Assembly: GCA_947258695.1 (NCBI GenBank)
Contig: CAMYJG010000012.1
Location: forward strand, 1-64,000
Length of the DNA stretch: 64,000 nt
Direction: 5' to 3'
DNA from: an uncultured Ectothiorhodospiraceae bacterium
GTDB taxonomy: Bacteria > Pseudomonadota > Gammaproteobacteria > UBA6429 > Thiohalophilaceae
In this document: one piece after another, positions 45,079 to 52,976 of the stretch
Position numbering within the stretch: the first letter of the stretch is position 1
Layout of the letters: each line of letters opens with the position of its first letter
Position numbers and translations under genes: made by a program
Notes under the pieces: generated by a model
Told to the model about the DNA's origin: nothing
What the model saw: the letters and a program-made list of their open reading frames with translations, nothing else
The model's database searches: none

Positions 45079-45079
45079 A

Positions 45080-45237
45080 TTCCCCCTCCCTTTACGGGAG
45101 GGGGTTAGGGGGATAACCAGCGACTTAGCTGTAGTTGTACCACAGCTTAGTCGAATGGCTAGTTTTTTTACCAGGGTAAATAAAAAATCTTCCCCCACCC
45201 TAACCCTCCCCCAAAATGGGGGAGGGAATGATTTTTT
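45080..45237. repeat. Intergenic repeat element, left copy
   Basis: Contains the hairpin CCCCCTCCC-TTTACG-GGGAGGGGG, then GGATAACCAGCGACTTAGCT, a short loop, AGCTTAGTCGAATGGC, and finally CCCTAACCCTCCCCC-AAAAT-GGGGGAGGG. The CGACTTAGCTGT and ACAGCTTAGTCG arms form an inner stem. A second, inverted copy lies at 46870-46985. The element is non-coding and MITE- or REP-like; the frame that runs across it is spurious. Confidence 0.75.
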
Positions 45238-45290
45238 AACTGAGCCTTAGCTATTTTGTAAGACAGCTATAATGAAAACAGGTTTTAAGT

Positions 45291-45800
45291 ATGTCAGATA
45301 CAATTGAAGACGAAAAATTCGTTGAACTAAATTATAAGGTCGTCGACGACAAAACCGGTGATGTGCTGGTTACAGTCGATTACCCGATCGGTTATGTTCA
45401 TGGCGTTAATGATGTTATGGCAGAAGAAGTGACTAAGCATCTTTACGGTAAAAAAGTCGGCGATATCATTGAAGTGCCAGTCGATACTAAATTGTTATAT
45501 GGTGAGCGAGATGAATCATTGGTTTTTACCGACAGCATTGAAAATGTGCCAGAGGAATACCATGAAATTGGTATGACCATCACCATGGAAAATGAAAAAG
45601 GTGAACCTAAGAGTTTTATCGTGACCCGTTTTGACGATAAAACTTTAACGGTAGATGGAAATAATCCGCTATGTGGTCGTGACGTTACGTTCGTGTTGGA
45701 AGTATTATCCATACGTGAAGCTACAGATGAAGAAGTTGATCTCGGTGGCGCGGTTGATGCTAACCCCGAGCTAGACGAAATCTTAGAACGAGCTGAATGA
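45291..45800 (+). CDS. SlyD-like FKBP-type peptidyl-prolyl isomerase
   Basis: A 169-residue cytoplasmic foldase. The order of segments, FVELNYKVVDDKTGDVLVT, YPIGYVHGVNDVMAEEVTKHLYGKKVGDIIEV and VTRFDDKTLTVDGNNPLCGRDVTFVLEV, is that of SlyD/FkpB FKBPs with an insert-in-flap domain; the NPLAG(K/R) motif appears here as NPLCGRDVTF. It lacks the His/Cys-rich metal-binding tail of E. coli SlyD. It is followed 10 bases later by a TPR gene; the pair is flanked by inverted repeats. Confidence 0.85.
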   Translation: MSDTIEDEKFVELNYKVVDDKTGDVLVTVDYPIGYVHGVNDVMAEEVTKHLYGKKVGDIIEVPVDTKLLYGERDESLVFTDSIENVPEEYHEIGMTITMENEKGEPKSFIVTRFDDKTLTVDGNNPLCGRDVTFVLEVLSIREATDEEVDLGGAVDANPELDEILERAE

Positions 45801-45810
45801 GTTACTTACT

Positions 45811-46839
45811 ATGAAGTACAGCACGCCATATCTCCTATACCCAGTAAACCATAATCTTGAGCGCGCAATTGCAAGTTCTTTGATCTTGTTGGACGATGAA
45901 ACGCTGCAACTTGCTAGCCCTGACAGAAGTGTGCCGGTTGCAGATAATTTTCTTTTTACCCGCGGTAATTTTGAACAACATACCTTTAGTGGAAATGTGT
46001 ATGAGCCTTTGCGTCACGCACTAGAAGCATCCGCGACAGAAGAACTTCGTAAGCAGGAGCCGCTAGCCTGGGCGGATACACAAAACCGGCTGGGAAATAT
46101 TCTTGCGGCAATTGGACAGCAGATGCACGATGCCGAGATATTTCAGAAGGCAGTTGAGAGTTTCACTCTCGCGCTGGAAGAACTTAGCCAGCAAGACTCT
46201 CCGCTAGAATGGGCTGCTACACAGGCGAACCTGGCGACGGCACTGCAAGCCCTCGGACGCCTGGAATCGGATGCAAAAGTATTGAATAAGGCGGTTGATG
46301 CCTATACAGCTGCGCTATTAGTATTTACCAAAAAAGATACGCCTGAAGAGTGGAAGCTGATCATGCTGCAACTGGGTATGACTTTCCATGAGCATGGAAA
46401 AGTGCTTAAGGGTAACCGACAATTTCAAAAAGCCGTTGTCGCTTTCAAAAATGCGATTCCAGAGCTCGATGCGGACAATTACCCGGTTGAACTGGCCGCT
46501 GCACATAATAATTGCGGCGCGGTATTGCATAACCTGGCGGAGTCAGAAGAAAATCCTGAGCGCTTTGAAGAAGCGCTAAGATCTTACGAGACAGCTTGGA
46601 AAGTCTGCATGGAGCAGCAGCGTCCTGTTCACCTGTCTGTACTTTGCCGGGTCAACAAGGCAAGCGCACGAAACGAGCTGGCAGAATTAACCAGCGATGC
46701 CGTGCTAGCAGAAGAAGTTGCCGATGATATTGAAATCATTATGGAATGTTTCCCTCACGCTTTACAGCCGTTATGCGTAAAACATTGTGAGGCGCAATTA
46801 AACCTGGCGAAGAAGCTGGCAAACGCTTCAGCGGCATAA
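45811..46839 (+). CDS. Tetratricopeptide-repeat protein
   Basis: A 342-residue cytoplasmic protein without signal peptide. The first 85 residues have no obvious motif; from about residue 85 there are roughly 50-residue repeats with the pattern LAWADTQNRLGNILAAIGQQ...FQKAVESFTLALEEL, LEWAATQANLATALQALGRL and VELAAAHNNCGAVLHNLAES, a TPR variant often called TQxNLGxAL. It starts 10 bases after the FKBP gene and is probably co-transcribed. Likely a protein-interaction scaffold; partner unknown. Confidence 0.8.
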   Translation: MKYSTPYLLYPVNHNLERAIASSLILLDDETLQLASPDRSVPVADNFLFTRGNFEQHTFSGNVYEPLRHALEASATEELRKQEPLAWADTQNRLGNILAAIGQQMHDAEIFQKAVESFTLALEELSQQDSPLEWAATQANLATALQALGRLESDAKVLNKAVDAYTAALLVFTKKDTPEEWKLIMLQLGMTFHEHGKVLKGNRQFQKAVVAFKNAIPELDADNYPVELAAAHNNCGAVLHNLAESEENPERFEEALRSYETAWKVCMEQQRPVHLSVLCRVNKASARNELAELTSDAVLAEEVADDIEIIMECFPHALQPLCVKHCEAQLNLAKKLANASAA

Positions 46840-46869
46840 TAAACATTTCCTCCTTGATAAAACGACTCG

Positions 46870-46985
46870 CCATTAGACTAAGCTCTCCGAGCTAAGTCGC
46901 TGGTTATCCCATTTTGGGAGGGGGCTACGACTGCAGGGATGCAGGAGATAGAGCAAGGCATGGAGCAGTTGCCGAGGGGGAGGGG
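46870..46985. repeat. Intergenic repeat element, right copy (inverted)
   Basis: AGCTAAGTCGCTGGTTATCC here is the exact reverse complement of GGATAACCAGCGACTTAGCT in the left copy (45080-45237), and CCATTAGACTAAGCT is the near-complement of its AGCTTAGTCGAATGG. Flanking GGGAGGGGGCT and GGGGGAGGGGAC tracts are also shared. The two copies point toward each other around the FKBP and TPR genes. Confidence 0.72.
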
Positions 46986-46992
46986 ACTATAA

Positions 46993-47421
46993 TTAAACCC
47001 GCTTTTCCAGCTCGTAATCGACGTTGAGAAATGCACCAATTTCAGATGCAAACTTTGTGACACGCGCACCAAATCCGACTGCCGGTGCGTTTTCATCTTT
47101 ATCAATTGACAGAGTCAATACAAGTCCTAATCTTGGAGACAGATTATGTGCTTTGCAAAGTTCGATGATTTTATCCTTGCTGCCTTCAATTTTTTTCAAA
47201 ATATCATCATCCATGAGTTTGTACATATCCAATTCCTGGGTATCAGAATCTAGGATTTCAGTAGAAAACTCCCAAGTGCTGATGACGGGTTTGTCTAAAC
47301 TGCCATGCATTCCAGCATCATCGGAAGAGGTGGGTTCTAAACCGAGTGATTCTGTTACGATTTTTGGGTCAAAGTGATAGCCTGAAAGCCCAAAAAAAGC
47401 GCGTCCTTTGTTCGATGCCAC
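46993..47421 (-). CDS. DUF4279-like protein
   Basis: A 142-residue soluble protein. The opening ASNKGRAFFGLSGYHFDPKIVTESLGLEPT, a central ISTWEFSTEI strand and a C-terminal GLVLTLSIDKDENAPAVGF resemble the DUF4279 family, where a YxFDPxxITxxLGLxPT pattern recurs. Family function is unknown, though members occur near immunity-type genes. It is a single gene, convergent with the TPR gene. Confidence 0.65.
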   Translation of the reverse strand: MASNKGRAFFGLSGYHFDPKIVTESLGLEPTSSDDAGMHGSLDKPVISTWEFSTEILDSDTQELDMYKLMDDDILKKIEGSKDKIIELCKAHNLSPRLGLVLTLSIDKDENAPAVGFGARVTKFASEIGAFLNVDYELEKRV

Positions 47422-47581
47422 GGGTAATTTCCTCTAAATAAGTCGATAATTTGATGCGCGAATTATAGCGTGTAAGGCTGGTTATTACTGTATTAACTTT
47501 TTTTAGGGGGGCTAACTAACTATTTATTATGTTTTTGCTGTGAAAAATGTAAAAATTAGGCCAGTAGAATAGATTTAAAGC

Positions 47582-48010
47582 ATGGGTAAGAAAGATTTGT
47601 CAGCGGTAGAAAAACAAGAAAAAAAGCGAGATCCCAATAACCCGTGTTTATTTTGTACCGATGCTAAAGGTGTTTCGCTGCAAAATGAGCTAGCTTACAG
47701 TGCGCGAGACAGCTACGGGGTCAGCCCGGGGCACAGCCTGGTAATACCACGTCGGCATGTTGCTGAGTTTTTTGATTTGACGTCAGAAGAAGTCGCGGCT
47801 TGCATGGATTTGATAAGCCAGGAAAAAAAGCTGCTTGATCAAGAATTTAAGCCGGATGGCTACAATATCGGTGTGAACGTTGGAGCGGCCGCGGGCCAGA
47901 GTATTTTTCATGTTCATATCCACATCATTCCTCGCTACAAGGGGGATGTTGAGAACCCGCAAGGGGGCGTGCGACATGTTCTTCCTAAGAAGGCACATTA
48001 CACACGTTAG
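47582..48010 (+). CDS. HIT-family nucleotide-binding protein
   Basis: A 142-residue histidine-triad protein, a nucleotidyl hydrolase or transferase such as an Ap4A or adenosine-phosphoramidate hydrolase. Motifs are CLFCTDA at the start (a CxxC zinc site, with the second pair not evident), SPGHSLVIPRRHVAEFFDLT and the catalytic triad HVHIHIIPR. The AMP-moiety chemistry could relate to APS metabolism (some HIT proteins hydrolyse APS), but that is only suggested by its neighbourhood 3 kb from aprBA. An ATG at 47582 is used without a strong ribosome-binding site. Confidence 0.9.
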   Translation: MGKKDLSAVEKQEKKRDPNNPCLFCTDAKGVSLQNELAYSARDSYGVSPGHSLVIPRRHVAEFFDLTSEEVAACMDLISQEKKLLDQEFKPDGYNIGVNVGAAAGQSIFHVHIHIIPRYKGDVENPQGGVRHVLPKKAHYTR

Positions 48011-48097
48011 AACAGATTATTTCGTCAGTTTACTGGGAGGGACTGGCATATTAATTTCGATTCCTCCCACTATTAAAACAATTAAGGAGTTAATGAT

Positions 48098-48256
48098 ATG
48101 GCTGAATTTACACGTCCTAAGGTGCCAACAGGTGTAACTGAGTATGTAACGACTACACAAAAAGAAATCGTACCTGGTCAGTTCCATGTAGGTTACTTAA
48201 CTGAATGGAAAGCTTTCCAAAAAGAAGTACCGTACCAAGCACCTAAAAAGCCTTAA
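48098..48256 (+). CDS. Small 52-residue protein of unknown function
   Basis: An open frame from the ATG at 48098, with AAGGAG 8 bases upstream and a rho-independent terminator 13 bases after its stop, so it is a well-formed gene. The product begins MAEFTRPKVPTGVTEYVTTT and ends QAPKKP; it is basic, lacks cysteine and membrane segments and has a central GQFHVGYLTEWKAFQKEV strand-helix. Codon use (GGT, CGT, GTA, AAA) resembles highly expressed genes such as aprBA. I do not recognise it. Confidence 0.8.
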   Translation: MAEFTRPKVPTGVTEYVTTTQKEIVPGQFHVGYLTEWKAFQKEVPYQAPKKP

Positions 48257-48268
48257 GGTAATCTGCTG

Positions 48269-48298
48269 CACGAGCTTAAAAGCTCGTGTGGCTTTTTT
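48269..48298 (+). terminator. Rho-independent terminator
   Basis: CACGAGCTT and AAGCTCGTG pair around AA, followed by TGGCTTTTTT. It closes the transcript of the 52-residue protein gene and lies just before the 3' end of the minus-strand signalling operon. Confidence 0.88.
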
Positions 48299-48316
48299 CC
48301 ATCAATAATATATTAA

Positions 48317-50548
48317 TTATTCAACAACTTGCGGTCCAAGCACGCGCAGGACTTCATCGACCGTTGTTAGGCCAAGATTAACTTTTCGAGCTGCATCGTG
48401 GATTAGGCTATGCATTGTTTTATTAGCGGCCCTGGTTAATTCAACGGTACTTGCCTGGGAAGAAATGAGTTCCCGGATAGTATCATCAAGCACCAGCACT
48501 TCATGTATTGCCAAACGTCCGTTGTAACCAGTATGAGAACATTTACGGCAGCCTGCACCATGAAATGTCTTTAAATCACTGGCTTCAAAAGCTGGCCCAA
48601 GACTATGCAAAATGTCCTCGGGGATCTCAGTTTGTTCACGGCAATCATCACAAATTTTACGTACCAGTCGTTGTGCGATCACCGCTTCTAATGCAGCTGA
48701 AACAATATAAGGTTTGACGCCCAGGTCGAGTAGTCTGGCAATAGTCGCTATCGCTGAATTGGTGTGCAAGGTGGAATACACCAGGTGTCCAGTTAGAGCA
48801 GCATGAAAAGTCACTTCTGCTGTATCCAGGTCACGAATTTCACCTAATAAAATAACATCGGGATCTTGTCTCAGGATGGCACGGAGTACGGTAGGAAAAT
48901 CCATTCCATATTTTTCTTTAACCATGACCTGGCCAGCCATATCAAGATAATACTCAACCGGATCTTCGATAGTGACATAATTTTTATCCGGTGTTGCATC
49001 ATGTTGTAACATAGAATATAGCGTTGTTGTTTTACCGCTTCCGGTTGGTCCTGTGGCCAGGATAATGCCCTGTGGTTTACGAATAACTCTTGAAAGTTTT
49101 TTTAATTCAGTCGGTGCAAGCCCAAGCTGATCAATATTATGTACAGTTGCATTACGATCAAGAATTCGCATGACCACTTTTTCCCCATTGATAGTTGGTA
49201 GTGTTGAAATACGTAAATCAATGATTCGCATCGGCGTCTTGACGGTTATACGTCCATCTTGCGGTTTACGTCGCTCTGTTATATCAAGTTCTGACATCAC
49301 CTTAATGCGTGAGATCAGTGACATATGCAAATTATGTGGTATTTGAATTTTATCTGTTAATACACCGTCGATACGATAGCGGACAACAACAGACTTGGTT
49401 TTCGGATGAATGTGGATGTCACTGGCGCCAAGGCGTATAGCTTCAAGAACAATCACATTTACCAGGCGAATGGCTGGTGGTTCATCGGTGCTTCGTAGTA
49501 GCTCTTCCATACTAAGGTCGTCATCATCTTCAATAACAACCTCAATACCATCAATAGGGTCAGTATTTGCAACCAGTGTTTCCAGGTCTTCGAAATCGAC
49601 ATCGGTACCGTAGACGTCAATGATTTTTTCGCTAATATCAGCAGCATTTGCCATTACGGCTTGTATTTCCAGTCCGATAGTAAAACGCAAATCATCAATC
49701 AATCCCATATCCATGGGATCTGCCATTGCAATCATTAAACGCCTGTTTTCCTGTTTTAGAGGTAAAATAAGCTGTCTTTCACAAAAGCTTTTTGGCACAA
49801 GTGCCGAAACGGCTTTATCAATCTGGAATTCTGCAAGAGAAACCTCTTCAATCATTAAATCTTTTTTTAATAAACTTCTTATTTGATTCTCTGACACCCA
49901 TTCTCTTTCAAGCAATATTTTAATGGTCGGTGTTTTTTTAGTTTGCTGAATTTTATATATTTCCTGCACCTGTTTATCATTTAATAAATTACGTTTGTGC
50001 AAAATAATGGCGAGTTGACTTCTATTGGTAACAGCAAGTTTTGATAATGTTGAAATTTCTTTAGTTTTATCAGCATTTAGTTTTTGTAATTCTTTGTTAC
50101 GCTGAATTAAATCGTATTGTTCTAAACCCAGGCCGACTGTAATTCGTAGGTCATCATCGTTCCATGGCTTGAGAATAAATTTATATACCGCACCTTCTTT
50201 AATTGCTGTCATGACGGCTTCAGCATCTGCATGTCCGGTTAACAAGATTCGGATCATATCGGGATGTTCTGCTTTGGCACGGCGCATAAGTTCGCCGCCA
50301 TTCATAACAGGCATTTTGAAATCAGAAATCATCAACTGGCATTTCTCTTGCGCCAGTACTTTTAATGCTTCTTCGCCATTATTTGCGGTAAACACATTAT
50401 AATTTTCCTGGCGAAATACCCGCTTGAGAGAATTTAGAATATTCGGTTCATCATCAATCAGTAATATCTGGTATTTATCTGGTTTATCTGGTGATGCTGT
50501 TTCTTTATTAGTATCTTCACCGGTAAATAAGGAGGCATATTGCGACAT
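48317..50548 (-). CDS. Receiver-domain fused PilB/GspE-type assembly ATPase
   Basis: A 743-residue fusion. Residues about 25-145 are a HupR-like receiver (ILLIDDEPNILNSLKRVF, phospho-Asp in LMISDFKMPVMNG, FILKPWNDDDL). A helical linker leads to a T2SSE/MshE N-terminal domain (about 180-330), and the C-terminal half is a complete PilB/GspE hexameric ATPase: Walker A GPTGSGKTTTL, Walker B ILLGEIRD, His box HAALTGHLVYSTLHTN, and the zinc tetracysteine CDDC...CRKC. It powers type IV pilus or type II secretion subunit assembly in relatives. Here no pilus structural gene is nearby; it is the last gene of an eight-gene signalling operon, 4 bases after a kinase. Phosphorylation-gated motor activity is inferred. 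Confidence 0.9.
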   Translation of the reverse strand: MSQYASLFTGEDTNKETASPDKPDKYQILLIDDEPNILNSLKRVFRQENYNVFTANNGEEALKVLAQEKCQLMISDFKMPVMNGGELMRRAKAEHPDMIRILLTGHADAEAVMTAIKEGAVYKFILKPWNDDDLRITVGLGLEQYDLIQRNKELQKLNADKTKEISTLSKLAVTNRSQLAIILHKRNLLNDKQVQEIYKIQQTKKTPTIKILLEREWVSENQIRSLLKKDLMIEEVSLAEFQIDKAVSALVPKSFCERQLILPLKQENRRLMIAMADPMDMGLIDDLRFTIGLEIQAVMANAADISEKIIDVYGTDVDFEDLETLVANTDPIDGIEVVIEDDDDLSMEELLRSTDEPPAIRLVNVIVLEAIRLGASDIHIHPKTKSVVVRYRIDGVLTDKIQIPHNLHMSLISRIKVMSELDITERRKPQDGRITVKTPMRIIDLRISTLPTINGEKVVMRILDRNATVHNIDQLGLAPTELKKLSRVIRKPQGIILATGPTGSGKTTTLYSMLQHDATPDKNYVTIEDPVEYYLDMAGQVMVKEKYGMDFPTVLRAILRQDPDVILLGEIRDLDTAEVTFHAALTGHLVYSTLHTNSAIATIARLLDLGVKPYIVSAALEAVIAQRLVRKICDDCREQTEIPEDILHSLGPAFEASDLKTFHGAGCRKCSHTGYNGRLAIHEVLVLDDTIRELISSQASTVELTRAANKTMHSLIHDAARKVNLGLTTVDEVLRVLGPQVVE

Positions 50549-50552
50549 GGTA

Positions 50553-51779
50553 TTATTCCTTTACCGGAAGCGTAATAATAAAGCTGGTGCCATTATCTTT
50601 TTGGCTATCAACTTTTATTCGGCCGTCATGTGATTTTATAATATCCATTGACACTGTTAGACCAAGCCCTGTCCCGGAACCGACTTCCTGTGTGGTATAG
50701 AATGGATCAAAAATACGATCCAGTTGCTCAGCAGACATGCCGCAACCGTTGTCACTGATAGTTATAGATATCTCGTCATCAATAAATGCGGTTGTTACTT
50801 TTATTTTACCGTGGTCATGTTTTATTGCCTGGGAAGCATTTTGAATAATATTTAAAAATACCTGTCCCAGGTGGCCAGATTCACAGCGGGTTTTAGGTAA
50901 GTCTTTTAAATCAAGTTGCAGTTCAGCGGTTTGGGCTATTTGGCTACTTGCAACATTACCAACAGAACGAATGACTTCGTTCAAGTCAGTAATAGCGACC
51001 TCAGTACCATCAACATTTGAAAAGTCTTTGAGATCAGCAACGATTTTTTTTACCCGATCTGCACCATCAATACTTTCCTTGAGTAAAATCGAAAAATCCT
51101 CAAGGTTGAAATCTATATCATTCTCTTTCCAGAAAGTTCTAAGTTCACCACTATCGACATCGTTATTTAGCTTTTTTGCAAAGTCATCCATTACATTTAC
51201 ATAGTCAACAGCGGTACCTAAGTTGCTACGAATAAAACCGATAGGATTATTAATTTCATGTGCTACACCTGCGGCAAGTTGGCCCACTGAAGCAAATTTT
51301 TCTGCCTGGTATAATTGCCGTTGGGCAGCATCAATAGTTTTAACCTGTTGCTGCACACGTTGCTCAAGATTATCTGCAAGTTCTTTATACTTTGCTTCGG
51401 AAGCAAGTAAATCTTCATGTTTTTTTTGTAGTTTTTCGTAATCAGCATGAACTGATTCAAGATGCAGATCTGATGCCATGTGATATCGCTCAGAACTTTT
51501 TAATAGTAGTTGCAATAAAATTGCGACATGTTTTGCAGCTTGTCCATTTTCTGCTTCGAGGTAGCCAATGGGTTCAATTTGTACAGCAAGCATTATTTTG
51601 TGAGAGTCAGGTTCTGCATTTTCTTCACCAAAGATAACCTTGTCTTTACTATCAAGCAGGCGGACTGTATTTCCCAACATGTTTTTTAAACTGGCATATA
51701 ATTTTTTTTGATTTATTCCCTTCAATAAATCATATATCGTCAGGTCGCGATCAAATGTATTTTGCGGAATTATGCGCAT
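50553..51779 (-). CDS. Soluble sensor histidine kinase (GAF-like sensor)
   Basis: A 408-residue cytoplasmic kinase. The N-terminal 120 residues look like a small sensor of GAF type (KNMLGNTVRLLDSKDKVIFG, KIMLAVQIEPIGYLEAEN), followed by a coiled coil (about 125-170) and a kinase core with GVAHEINNPIGFIRSNL (phospho-His) and ISDNGCGMS, GSGTGLGLTVSMDIIKSH. The HEINNPIG form is shared with the second kinase of this operon at 54.4 kb. No receiver is attached; phosphate probably goes to one or more of the four stand-alone or fused receivers encoded in the same operon. Confidence 0.88.
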   Translation of the reverse strand: MRIIPQNTFDRDLTIYDLLKGINQKKLYASLKNMLGNTVRLLDSKDKVIFGEENAEPDSHKIMLAVQIEPIGYLEAENGQAAKHVAILLQLLLKSSERYHMASDLHLESVHADYEKLQKKHEDLLASEAKYKELADNLEQRVQQQVKTIDAAQRQLYQAEKFASVGQLAAGVAHEINNPIGFIRSNLGTAVDYVNVMDDFAKKLNNDVDSGELRTFWKENDIDFNLEDFSILLKESIDGADRVKKIVADLKDFSNVDGTEVAITDLNEVIRSVGNVASSQIAQTAELQLDLKDLPKTRCESGHLGQVFLNIIQNASQAIKHDHGKIKVTTAFIDDEISITISDNGCGMSAEQLDRIFDPFYTTQEVGSGTGLGLTVSMDIIKSHDGRIKVDSQKDNGTSFIITLPVKE

Positions 51780-51787
51780 ATTTATAC

Positions 51788-52444
51788 CTACATATCGCTT
51801 GATGCCATCACTGACATGATAAAGTCATTTTCTTCGAAACCATGTTTTGATTTAAGTTCAAAACGGCGTTCCATATCCTGATATACAAGAAAAAGTAATT
51901 TTTCAAATGTTTCTTTCACGCCGGCACCTGTTGTGGCGGTACTAAAAATAATAGGCCACTTAGTTTGCCCCCACCGTTGATTAACTTCTTCTTCGCTGAC
52001 AATATCGGTTAAATCTCGTTTATTAAACTGCACAACCAGTGGTAATGAATCAAAATCAAGTCCGACGCGTTTAGAATTATCAGCCAGGTTCTGAAATGAT
52101 TCGCCATTATTCACTTTCTGGTTGTTTTGTGAGTCGGCAACAAAGACGATACCATCTGCACGTGAAAGGACGGATTTTCTTGTGCCATCATGGGCAACTT
52201 GGCCAGGAACAGTAAATAATTTAAATTTAATTAATAGTCCGGATTTTGCTCTTATGCCAATGGGTAATAAATCAAAAAACAAGGTGCGATCATTTTTGGT
52301 TTCCATGGTCATCAGTTCACCAGATAATTGTGGATCAATCAGATCATGCAGTGACATCAGATTTGTTGTTTTGCCACTCAGTGCTGGACCGTAATAAACC
52401 AGTTTAATGGTTAGTTTCTGCTCATTTTCATCGTACTCCGCCAT
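51788..52444 (-). CDS. MglA-type small GTPase
   Basis: A 218-residue Ras-like GTPase of the bacterial MglA/COG2229 type. The P-loop is YYGPALSGKTTNLMSL, the switch II region reads LFTVPGQVAHDGTRKSVLSRADGIVFVADSQ with Pro in place of the classical Asp-Thr (VPGQ as in MglA), and the base-recognition motif is QFNKRDL. MglA proteins control cell polarity and type IV pili in gliding bacteria. No Roadblock/MglB GAP gene is visible nearby, so its activating partner is unknown. It lies 2 bases after the stand-alone receiver gene and 8 before the kinase gene. Confidence 0.9.
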   Translation of the reverse strand: MAEYDENEQKLTIKLVYYGPALSGKTTNLMSLHDLIDPQLSGELMTMETKNDRTLFFDLLPIGIRAKSGLLIKFKLFTVPGQVAHDGTRKSVLSRADGIVFVADSQNNQKVNNGESFQNLADNSKRVGLDFDSLPLVVQFNKRDLTDIVSEEEVNQRWGQTKWPIIFSTATTGAGVKETFEKLLFLVYQDMERRFELKSKHGFEENDFIMSVMASSDM

Positions 52445-52446
52445 AG

Positions 52447-52965
52447 CTATTCATCATCTTCAATCACAATTGATCCATCTTCATTCCAGTTAACATGAGT
52501 AATACCAGGGCTTTCTTTTTCCAATTTAGATAACAGTTTCTGGTTTTTACTTAATTCTTTGCTTTGGCTTCGTACCTGGTTTGCCAGGAATATGTTTTCT
52601 GTCATTATTTCTTTGTACTTTAATGATTGCTCAATAGTGAGTATGAGTTCATAGTCGTTCCAGGGTTTGTGAATAAAACGAAATATTTCTGCTTCGTTAA
52701 TAGCGCTAACTAAAGCTTCCAGATCTGTATAACCACTTAAAATAATGCGGACTGCATTTGGTTGTATATCTTTTACCTTGATAAGAAACTCTACCCCATT
52801 CATTTCCGGCATACGGTAGTCAGAGATAAATAAATCAAACGAGCTTGATTCTGCACCTGCAGCTGAAGTAAATGTTTGAACGTTCCAGTCCCCGATTTTT
52901 TTTAAACATCGCTTAAGTGCATTAACAATGTTTTCTTCATCATCGACAATTAATATGTTGTACAT
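52447..52965 (-). CDS. Stand-alone HupR-like receiver protein
   Basis: A 172-residue protein: receiver (residues 1-125) with ILIVDDEENIVNALKRCL, phospho-Asp in LFISDYRMPEMNG and FIHKPWNDYEL, then a short coiled coil and an acidic C-terminal tail (NWNEDGSIVIEDDE). There is no output domain, so it may act by binding another protein of the operon, for example the GTPase or the ATPase. It is embedded between the REC-HD-GYP gene and the GTPase gene. Confidence 0.87.
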   Translation of the reverse strand: MYNILIVDDEENIVNALKRCLKKIGDWNVQTFTSAAGAESSSFDLFISDYRMPEMNGVEFLIKVKDIQPNAVRIILSGYTDLEALVSAINEAEIFRFIHKPWNDYELILTIEQSLKYKEIMTENIFLANQVRSQSKELSKNQKLLSKLEKESPGITHVNWNEDGSIVIEDDE

Positions 52966-52976
52966 TTGAATTTCCT

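Noticed and set aside
45005-45250. 81-residue open frame across the repeat at 45.1-45.2 kb
   Set aside because: It begins inside the previous gene in another frame and consists mostly of translated palindromic repeat sequence, so it is not a gene.
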